Below are positions 45,912 to 51,635 of a stretch of 51,635 bases of DNA, piece by piece; position 1 is the stretch's first letter, and each line of letters starts with the position of its first letter. The stretch comes from a virus: the IMG/VR virus record IMGVR_UViG_3300033388_001284, positions 1 to 51,635 of that record; one strand, 5' to 3'. The notes under the pieces are model-generated. The model was not told the DNA's origin. It did not search any database and was given only the letters and a program-made list of their open reading frames with translations. A program made the translations under genes and the position numbers.

Positions 45912-47468
45912 CTAATATGGTTTCTCATCATAATCTTTACTAAAATCTACGTCAAACTCATCAATTTTAGTCTCATCTATAAACTTACTTAGTGCCTCAA
46001 CAGGTAACTGCCAAGCTCTTAATTGTCTATTCTTCTTATTTATATAGTAACACTTTGACTTGCCACCTAGATCTAAGATCCTCATTCTTACTTCAGCATC
46101 TGAGTAAGCTCTAAATTGTTTGACCTGACGTAGAAAGGCATATAGGTTCTTAGCTTTAAATATGTAGGCACCTAAGTCTTTGTCATGGTACACCTTGTCA
46201 AGCAACAAGTCTTCTTTGGCGATTGCCATTGACTTACCTGTCATAAATTCTGTTAAGTGCTCCATGAAGATAGCTCCTGTGGACATATCCTCCTCAATGG
46301 CTATTGTTATTACTTTTATGTTAAGTAATGCACTGTTAACAATCTTACACCAATTGTTCTCTTTCAGTCTACCGGGTAATTTATGTAGAGTACGGAAACA
46401 AAGTTCTCTGAACTTTGCTTGGTTTATTATGTCTGATTCTTTCTCAAATCTTAAAGGCTTACCGTCTACTACCCACTCGTATGTTGGTGGATCTGTCATA
46501 TGTTGATAGAAATCTTCATAGGTCAGTTCACTTACTTCATCACCCCCTATGCCATACTGTCTATTCTTACATGTTATCTTATTACAGTAACCCACAATAG
46601 GATCTTGTGAACATCTGTATGTATAATCTTTCTTTTCGTGTGATTTTATAACTGAGTTATAAACCTCGCTACTTGGTAACTGCTTATCTCCAAGTTGTCT
46701 GTTTGCTTCGTCAATGTGCGTTTCGTATTGGTCACCATACTTTGCTTTAAAGTATACTGCTAGAGAGAACAAGTAATTATTTCTACTTGTAGTATCACCT
46801 TTTAAGTATATATGTTGTAGACAAGGTGGTGCATCGTGTAATTCTACTGTCTCTAATGTCCCTTTGGCAGTTGTCATGGTGGCCATTCTGCTTTTTATTA
46901 TCTGTAAAGCCTCTTCCAGTGTTGCCGGAGTACGATCTGCTTTTACTAACACAGCTTTAGCTTTATCTTTGTTGTAGTAAGGAAGGTTTATCCAATTACC
47001 AATACCACCTGATTTCAAGTTGTTCTGTTTAGGAAATACTTCAGTTGTCAGAGACAGTCCAAGTAACACACAATATTCTCTAAGTACTTCAATAAGTGTT
47101 TTAGCCTTTACTGGTTCTTCTAGGAACATGTACAAGTGCCAACCACCGCTCTTTGACCTAAAAGGGAACAGCGGCAGGTTGTGCTGATAGATGAGGTCTA
47201 ATAGATAGTCAAAAGAACTATTATACACATCAACATCTATTACTCCGAACTTACAAGTTGAGTTAGGTGTTATTGGTGATATACCTAAACCTCTCTTACC
47301 ATTTAAGTGATCCTCGTATAAGTGGTCTAGTACCATCTCATTTTTAGTGTACGTTTTACCGTTTAGTTCCTTCTTACCATCTACCACTTCTCCATATTCA
47401 TGTACTCCGTACCCAGTGGTATTACCTGAGAAAAGTTCTATAAAAGTTTGTGATGTTAGTACATTCAT
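45912..47468 (-). CDS. Archaeo-eukaryotic-type primase (AEP)
   Basis: 518 aa. N-terminal catalytic domain: GVIDVDVY (metal-binding Asp pair, near residue 73) and SKSGGWHLYMFLEEPV (sGxH, near 105), then a third acid nearby. Zinc-like part DPIVGYCNKITCKNRQYG near residue 290. C-terminal region with DLGGKSKCYYINKKN. These are hallmarks of phage AEP primases. No DnaB-like helicase partner is seen; UvrD and SNF2 helicases flank it. Confidence 0.75.
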   Translation of the reverse strand: MNVLTSQTFIELFSGNTTGYGVHEYGEVVDGKKELNGKTYTKNEMVLDHLYEDHLNGKRGLGISPITPNSTCKFGVIDVDVYNSSFDYLLDLIYQHNLPLFPFRSKSGGWHLYMFLEEPVKAKTLIEVLREYCVLLGLSLTTEVFPKQNNLKSGGIGNWINLPYYNKDKAKAVLVKADRTPATLEEALQIIKSRMATMTTAKGTLETVELHDAPPCLQHIYLKGDTTSRNNYLFSLAVYFKAKYGDQYETHIDEANRQLGDKQLPSSEVYNSVIKSHEKKDYTYRCSQDPIVGYCNKITCKNRQYGIGGDEVSELTYEDFYQHMTDPPTYEWVVDGKPLRFEKESDIINQAKFRELCFRTLHKLPGRLKENNWCKIVNSALLNIKVITIAIEEDMSTGAIFMEHLTEFMTGKSMAIAKEDLLLDKVYHDKDLGAYIFKAKNLYAFLRQVKQFRAYSDAEVRMRILDLGGKSKCYYINKKNRQLRAWQLPVEALSKFIDETKIDEFDVDFSKDYDEKPY

Positions 47469-47491
47469 TTGTGTAGCCTTTAGTTAAGATA

Positions 47492-47511
47492 GGCCCTGAA
47501 TTAACAGGGCC
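47492..47511 (-). other. GC-rich hairpin upstream of the primase gene
   Basis: GGCCCTG and CAGGGCC (47492-47498, 47505-47511) with a 6-base AT loop. On the transcribed (leftward) strand no T-run follows, so it is not a classic terminator; it may pause polymerase, be an RNase site, or insulate the primase ribosome site. Confidence 0.65.
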
Positions 47512-47520
47512 CTTGTTTAT

Positions 47521-48267
47521 TTAATATGGTAAATCGTTGTCGTTTGATACTGGAGTTGATGCAGGTGGTAACTGTTTGGTGTTACTTACCTCTGGCTCAG
47601 GTAATGCCTTTTGTGCTAATGCTTCTACGTTAGCTACAGCATCTTTGATATATTTAACGTACTCATCTTCAGTTATAAGACGAACTCTCTCAACATTTGC
47701 CGCAGAGGATGATCCGATATTATGCCACATGTTACCATCTTTATTATTTAAAACTGATCCTAGTTTCCAGACAGTGGCAAAGAAAGGTGCTTTGTTACCA
47801 TTATCTAATCTTGTACATGCTATCAAAGTGTTCCAAGATTTAGCATATTTAATGGAAGCGCTCTTTAAAGATAGTATTTTAATACCTGAGTCCATATCAT
47901 CCGCTACATATACATAATACTCGATTATCTCTGACAACTCATTGCCATTAGGTAATACCCATTTAGCATATACATCTTTATTAACCCCTGCTGGTTCAGT
48001 GTCATGTACTGTTACAAAGCCTGCTCTATTAGGTTTCCACTCTATGAACTTTCTTTTGAAGTATACTGGTATGATATTAACTTCCTTGCCATATACTTTG
48101 TTAGTTATGGAGTCCATAAACATACCTTGTTTAGCACCCTTTACATAACCCTTGTCATCCTCATTACACTGTGGTGAAAGTTTCTGTAATATTTTTAGGT
48201 AAGGAATGTTTATATCCCCCATGCCCATGTTTACTTTGTCATCTGCTCCGTTTAAAAAATCACTCAT
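47521..48267 (-). CDS. Probable single-stranded DNA-binding protein
   Basis: 248 aa. INIPYLKILQKLSPQCNEDD, GKEVNIIPVYFKRKFIEWKP and a beta-rich core with many basic and aromatic residues. The C-terminus ends VSNDNDLPY, close to the acidic DDIPF-type tip by which SSB proteins hold partners. Between primase and a helicase-side gene. I recall similar proteins in phage replication blocks. No clear OB-fold motif; assigned by tail and context. Confidence 0.55.
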   Translation of the reverse strand: MSDFLNGADDKVNMGMGDINIPYLKILQKLSPQCNEDDKGYVKGAKQGMFMDSITNKVYGKEVNIIPVYFKRKFIEWKPNRAGFVTVHDTEPAGVNKDVYAKWVLPNGNELSEIIEYYVYVADDMDSGIKILSLKSASIKYAKSWNTLIACTRLDNGNKAPFFATVWKLGSVLNNKDGNMWHNIGSSSAANVERVRLITEDEYVKYIKDAVANVEALAQKALPEPEVSNTKQLPPASTPVSNDNDLPY

Positions 48268-48290
48268 TTTACTGCTCCTGTTTTGTTTTG

Positions 48291-48842
48291 TTATTTTATT
48301 TTAGTTTTCTTATATATAAAAAGACCACACTCTTTAGGCACGTCTTCTATATTAACTCTTTGTATAGTATTTTTCTTAAGACCTAACAGGTCAGTGTAAT
48401 ATGCTTTCAATGTTTGTGGGTGGACTGTCTCCTCTTCTTTGAAGGGAACCGACTCATCTATAAGATAGTTTTTTATTGTATCCTCTGGACAATTTATTGT
48501 CAAGGTATCTTTAATAATATCTGCCCCATTATTATTTCTTAAGAAGTCTAAAGCTATCTTTCTCTTAGCCGGATCGGTCTTTGGTAAGGACACTTTTACA
48601 TCTTCTGTTATCTCAATCTTTGCACCAGTTCCAAGTGTAACTCCGCTCAGCCCCTTTAGTTGTAGGAACTCAGGTATCATTTCACCGGACAGTTTGAGCT
48701 CTTGCATCTTAAGTTTTTTTAAGTGCTCCTCACTCTCTTTTATATGTACTCTTAGCCCTTCCAAATCTTGACACATGATTGACAAATGTGAAAGGTCACT
48801 TGCTACTGGCTCATTGTCCAGTTGTTCTAAGAAATTACTCAT
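48291..48842 (-). CDS. Replication-block protein, unknown
   Basis: 183 aa from ATG 48842 (GGAGGAGACAGCCG upstream). Coiled-coil N-terminus (CQDLEGLRVHIKESEEHLKK), then TLGTGAKIEITEDVKVSLPK and KRKIALDFLRNNNGADIIKD. The latter resembles the C-terminal half of phage 'siphovirus Gp157-like' replication accessory proteins, but this is not firm. Confidence 0.6.
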   Translation of the reverse strand: MSNFLEQLDNEPVASDLSHLSIMCQDLEGLRVHIKESEEHLKKLKMQELKLSGEMIPEFLQLKGLSGVTLGTGAKIEITEDVKVSLPKTDPAKRKIALDFLRNNNGADIIKDTLTINCPEDTIKNYLIDESVPFKEEETVHPQTLKAYYTDLLGLKKNTIQRVNIEDVPKECGLFIYKKTKIK

Positions 48843-49008
48843 CGGCTGTCTCCTCCAATAAAAATTCCAGTGATTCACATATATCGTCCCACTTGCACTC
48901 GTTACAGGGTGTCTTATCCTTGTAGCACAAAGAGGACTTAGCTTTATGCTCTGCTATTAACTTCTCGTCTAACTTCATTGTAACCACGTCTCTTAGTCTA
49001 AGCTTCAT
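48835..49008 (-). CDS. Cys-cluster microprotein (C-x6-C-xx-C-x5-C)
   Basis: 57 aa: MKLRLRDVVTMKLDEKLIAE, then CYKDKTPCNECKWDDIC and LEFLLEETADE. Same Cys spacing as 49138-49311. Last codons GAG GAG ACA GCC GAT are the next ribosome site and start. Starts inside the end of its upstream neighbour. Confidence 0.6.
   Translation of the reverse strand: MKLRLRDVVTMKLDEKLIAEHKAKSSLCYKDKTPCNECKWDDICESLEFLLEETADE
48839..48855. repeat. 17-bp coupling repeat, copy 1
   Basis: Ribosome site GAGGAGACAGCC plus start (minus strand), identical to 49005-49021. The copies bound the microprotein gene 48835-49008. Confidence 0.85.
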
Positions 49009-49138
49009 CGGCTGTCTCCTCTACAGAATCATCTCTGCGTGCTTGTTCATCACACGTTATTCGGAACTTACAATCACTACAATCTATACCCCAACAATCA
49101 AAATCCTGCCACCGTTCGAAATCTGTCTTTTCTTCCAT
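48998..49138 (-). CDS. Cys-cluster microprotein (C-x4-C-xx-C-x5-C)
   Basis: 46 aa: EEKTDFERWQDFDCWGIDCS then DCKFRITC and VEETADEA. Same Cys motif and same VEETADE end as its downstream neighbour. ATG shares its A with the TGA of the gene before. Confidence 0.6.
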   Translation of the reverse strand: MEEKTDFERWQDFDCWGIDCSDCKFRITCDEQARRDDSVEETADEA

Positions 49139-49311
49139 CACACTTCCTCCGCTAAATATTCCTCTAGGTATTCACAACTAACTAGCCACCTACACTCCAC
49201 ACAAAAAGGATCACCAACTGAACACTTTATACGATCGTCTTTAAACTGTTTTAATAACTCAGTATTCTTAACCTTTAGCTCAAGTATAGTAGCTAACTTT
49301 ATATGTTCCAT
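49138..49311 (-). CDS. Cys-cluster microprotein (C-x6-C-xx-C-x5-C)
   Basis: 57 aa: helix ILELKVKNTELLKQFKDDRI, then KCSVGDPFCVECRWLVSC, and YLAEEV. Its last codons equal those of the SNF2 helicase (AEEV, 22-bp repeat at 49133-49154 and 49306-49327), because both serve as ribosome site for the following start. Confidence 0.6.
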   Translation of the reverse strand: MEHIKLATILELKVKNTELLKQFKDDRIKCSVGDPFCVECRWLVSCEYLEEYLAEEV

Positions 49312-49327
49312 CACACTTCCTCCGCTA
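49306..49327. repeat. 22-bp coupling repeat (second copy at 49133-49154)
   Basis: Exact repeat of the end of the helicase gene at the end of the microprotein gene. Distance between copies 173 bases, exactly enclosing one microprotein gene. Confidence 0.9.
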
Positions 49328-50969
49328 TGTTTTTAATATCTGTGTTTCTAAAGTAATCAAGTAAACTCTTGTGAGATGACAATGCTGTATGAACCTTCTC
49401 GTCAACCGTTCCTTTGATCATAATATCTTTATAAACACATGTTTTTGTTTGACCACCTCTGTGTGTCCTGTCCTCACTTTGTAACCTGGTCTCTAATGAA
49501 TAGCTATTTGACAAGTAATAAGTGATACTTGCCATTTGTAGGTTTAACCCTATTCCCATACTGGAATTACCTACTAGAATGTCTACCTCACCACGCTTAA
49601 AAGCAGCTATTATATGTCGTCTTGCATCCTTATCTATCTCTCCGAAGTAGCCTTCAATTCTCTTGGTAGGAAATTCCTTACGGAGTGATTCTATAGTCTG
49701 CTTAATCTCAGCAGTAAACCGGCTCCAGATAATTATCTGTTCGTCACTTGTCTCATGTATATCAGCAATAACAGCGTTAACCTTTGGGTTACTCTTTCCA
49801 ATTGGCACTGGGTCACGATCCACTTTATACATGTCGTCCAGATCTTCAGTATAAGGAAAGAAGTTACTTGTTACTTGCTGTAACCTTGTTAATAAGGTCA
49901 TCTTGTTTGCAACTGTCAATTCTTTCTTGTCATATATAGTAACCAGCTCGTCTTTAAGCTCTTTATATATACGTTCCTGTTCCTTCGACATGTTAACAAA
50001 AAGTTTTTGGTATACTTTAGGAGGTAAGTCCAGGCATTCGTCTTTCCTGACTGTTATACTATCCTCTGCAACCTTACTTTTAAGTTCATCAAGGTACTTA
50101 TAAGGCTTACGCTCCCCCGGATGCTCAATAATATACTTAATATCATCCTGTGGTAGTTTCATCTTTGTTGCTATCTCGAAGATACTTTTACCTTGCTTGG
50201 AATATGCTCTAATATACTGCATTTCGACCTCTGTCACTTGCCTTGTATATTGTTGCATGTAACCACCGTTGCCTCTCCTTTGTTCCTGTACCTCAATTCC
50301 GTACCTTTGTTTGAATCCGTAAAAGTTCATCTCAAAATAATTAAACCTCAAGAACTCATGTATTGCCCAAATGTCATAAACACTGTTTGTTACTGCTGTA
50401 CCTGTAAGAGCTAACCGGTACTTAGAAGTATAATCAACTCCGGTTATTGCTCTGCCACGTCTCTTAAAGTTGTTTAAACCATAGACAATGTTGAAGAATC
50501 TCTTTGACTTAGGATTCTTAATACGTGTCACCTCGTCAATTATCACCATTGTATTATGTTTCTCACAAAAATCTTTAAATACCAAATAACTAGTGCCACT
50601 TGAAAATGTCTCAACGTTGACTGCAAACCACTTTAAGGAGTCAGTTTTCATGTTGACAAATGTCTCTAACTCACTGTTATACCTCTTTGTTTTCTTCGTA
50701 CTCCACAATAAGGAAGTAGTAGGTACTGGTGAATGTATATCCAATTGTTCTTGGATCCACTGCTCTGCTACACCATTCGGTGCAATAACCAACACAGCGT
50801 TTATTTTACCCTCCACGAATAGGTTTGATGCAATATCAATTGAAGTTTTTGTTTTCCCAGTTCCCATTTCCATATATAGAGCGTATCCCTCCTTACCATA
50901 AGCAGACATAAATGCCTCTGCCTGCTTTTCGTAAGGTTCTGTCTTATACAGATAATGATATTTACTCAT
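49311..50969 (-). CDS. SNF2-type (SF2) DNA helicase / translocase
   Basis: 552 aa. Motif I MEMGTGKTK (near residue 36), II VIIDEVTRIKNP (DEVT where DEAH is usual), III LALTGTAVTNS, IV-VI QIIIWSRFTAEI, GNSSMGIGLNLQMA and SEDRTHRGGQ. An inserted helical stretch near residues 240-300 includes SKQGKSIFEIATKMKLPQDD, which looks like a helix-turn-helix. Ends LLDYFRNTDIKNIAEEV. Likely remodels DNA during replication or recombination. Confidence 0.85.
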   Translation of the reverse strand: MSKYHYLYKTEPYEKQAEAFMSAYGKEGYALYMEMGTGKTKTSIDIASNLFVEGKINAVLVIAPNGVAEQWIQEQLDIHSPVPTTSLLWSTKKTKRYNSELETFVNMKTDSLKWFAVNVETFSSGTSYLVFKDFCEKHNTMVIIDEVTRIKNPKSKRFFNIVYGLNNFKRRGRAITGVDYTSKYRLALTGTAVTNSVYDIWAIHEFLRFNYFEMNFYGFKQRYGIEVQEQRRGNGGYMQQYTRQVTEVEMQYIRAYSKQGKSIFEIATKMKLPQDDIKYIIEHPGERKPYKYLDELKSKVAEDSITVRKDECLDLPPKVYQKLFVNMSKEQERIYKELKDELVTIYDKKELTVANKMTLLTRLQQVTSNFFPYTEDLDDMYKVDRDPVPIGKSNPKVNAVIADIHETSDEQIIIWSRFTAEIKQTIESLRKEFPTKRIEGYFGEIDKDARRHIIAAFKRGEVDILVGNSSMGIGLNLQMASITYYLSNSYSLETRLQSEDRTHRGGQTKTCVYKDIMIKGTVDEKVHTALSSHKSLLDYFRNTDIKNIAEEV

Positions 50970-51231
50970 TACTTATCTCCAGTGTTATAATCTCGTCAGG
51001 AGGCAGTAACTCTACCAACATTGTATTATAACTAAGATCTCCAGTCCAACAATCATTATCAGTTTTTGGAGGTAGTAACATACCCTCGAATTCAGCAGAA
51101 CTAGCTGTTCTCATTACTAGCTCTCCTACTCTAGAGCTATTTGTAGCAATTCTTGCCACTTGTAAAGGCCGCATATCTCTTATACTAATCAGTCTTCTCT
51201 CATGTTCTTTTGCGTTTATTATTTTAATCAT
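50962..51231 (-). CDS. Small protein, paralogue of 51233-51505
   Basis: 89 aa from ATG 51231, chosen by comparison with its paralogue (ATG 51240 is in frame). MRPLQVARIATNSSRVGELV, MRTASSAEFEGML and LLPPDEIITLEISNE. The two share about 40% of residues: (M)xPLQV.RI...SS.VG..V.RTAS...FE and LL.PDEAITLE.SN. Unknown function. The end encodes CTGGAGATAAGTA, the ribosome site of the helicase. Confidence 0.65.
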   Translation of the reverse strand: MIKIINAKEHERRLISIRDMRPLQVARIATNSSRVGELVMRTASSAEFEGMLLPPKTDNDCWTGDLSYNTMLVELLPPDEIITLEISNE

Positions 51232-51232
51232 T

Positions 51233-51505
51233 TTATCCATTACTTAGCTCCAAGGTTATCGCCTCGTCTGGTGAGAGTAGTTCCACCTCTAATCCTTGGT
51301 TTTTCATGGACAACTCCCAGCAAGCATCTACTGTACCATCAGTTATATCCATTACCTCAAACTTGCTTGTGGAGGCGGTACGAAGCACTATATGTCCTAC
51401 ACTGGAGGAACTTTGAGAAACTATTCTACCCACTTGTAGTGGTTCCATAGCCCCCATCAGTATTACAATTTTAATATCTGTTTTTCTCTCTACAATCTTT
51501 ATCAT
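51233..51505 (-). CDS. Small protein, paralogue of 50962-51231
   Basis: 90 aa from ATG 51505, just after the stop of the permuted amidase gene. MEPLQVGRIVSQSSSSVGHI, VLRTASTSKFEVM and LLSPDEAITLELSNG. A tandem duplicate of the next gene; the shared C-terminal TLE(L/I)SN reflects a shared ribosome site. Unknown function. Confidence 0.65.
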   Translation of the reverse strand: MIKIVERKTDIKIVILMGAMEPLQVGRIVSQSSSSVGHIVLRTASTSKFEVMDITDGTVDACWELSMKNQGLEVELLSPDEAITLELSNG

Positions 51506-51506
51506 T

Positions 51507-51635
51507 TTATCCAATCCTTTTAATATAAAAATACTCCGGCAATGAGCCAGGGTCAAGTAACGAGTTAGGCATGTCAGTTAACCACCATTCATCTCGCTTT
51601 AGTCCTGCAGTTGTCAAGAAGTCAGCAACAAACTC
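51507..51635 (-). CDS. 3' end of the permuted NlpC/P60-like amidase gene
   Basis: Continuation of the gene at 1-498; within the window only the end is present (…LPEYFYIKRIG, stop 51507-51509). Bases 51522-51635 repeat 1-114. Confidence 0.9.
   Translation of the reverse strand, partial: EFVADFLTTAGLKRDEWWLTDMPNSLLDPGSLPEYFYIKRIG
51522..51635. repeat. Right copy of 114-bp terminal direct repeat
   Basis: Identical to 1-114. See the left copy. Confidence 0.97.

Noticed and set aside
47492-47511. Intrinsic terminator between 47521-48267 and the primase gene
   Set aside because: No T-run follows on the transcribed strand; only the opposite strand has a weak TTTATTT.
1-51635. Temperate lifestyle
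   Set aside because: No integrase, excisionase, CI-like repressor, ParA/ParB or att site was recognised, although an operator-like repeat exists.

Overview
The window is the genome of a tailed bacteriophage with a contractile tail (myovirus type), read as one circle opened inside a gene. Bases 1-114 recur exactly at 51522-51635. One minus-strand gene runs off the left edge and finishes at 51507-51509, so the unique length is about 51,521 bp. The DNA is AT-rich (about 36-38% G+C in stretches counted by eye). Genes overlap by ATGA or TAATG junctions, and Shine-Dalgarno sites are AAGGAG/GGAGG-like. No integrase, repressor, transposase, RNA polymerase or ribosomal RNA gene was recognised, which fits a lytic phage. 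The host is probably a Gram-negative bacterium, inferred from a signal-peptide protein and an overlapping spanin-like pair; the sequence does not name it.

Layout. (1) 1-9245, minus strand: early genes, many only 26-140 aa, including a split PD-(D/E)XK nuclease, a dATP/dGTP diphosphohydrolase-like protein, a DnaN-like sliding clamp and several Cys-cluster or single-helix membrane peptides. Two good sigma70-type promoters (8777-8805 and 9279-9307) fire leftward. (2) 9246-10464: a 1.2 kb control region without a convincing gene, holding inverted repeats, a rightward promoter at 10102-10130 and an intrinsic terminator at 10379-10414; it may encode an untranslated RNA and an origin. (3) 10465-13663, plus strand: a second set of tiny early genes, a tRNA-like element and a DUF2829/Tad2-like anti-Thoeris protein. 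(4) 13919-39268, plus strand: late genes in the usual order: terminase, portal, protease with nested scaffold, decoration protein, major capsid protein, neck, sheath, tube, frameshifted chaperone, tape measure, baseplate, fibre and lysis. (5) 39252-51635, minus strand: a membrane protein, a ThyX-like protein, then the replication and recombination block: VRR-NUC nuclease, family A DNA polymerase, UvrD-like helicase, archaeo-eukaryotic primase, a probable ssDNA-binding protein and a SNF2-type helicase. This block joins region 1 across the circle.

How it works together. The leftward promoters can drive host take-over genes and, reading through the circle junction, the replication block. The rightward arm carries more early genes and an anti-defence gene. 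Late transcription can restart at a consensus promoter just after a terminator, with an apparently leaderless terS. The tail parts follow the compact DUF3383 sheath / DUF3277 tube / gp18-like plug / Gp138-like spike plan known from phages such as Pam3. Unusual points are a 1377-residue beta-helix protein fused to a DUF4054 head-tail adaptor, repeated duplication of translation-coupling junctions around tiny genes, a scattered family of Cys-cluster microproteins, and the possible RNA in the control region.
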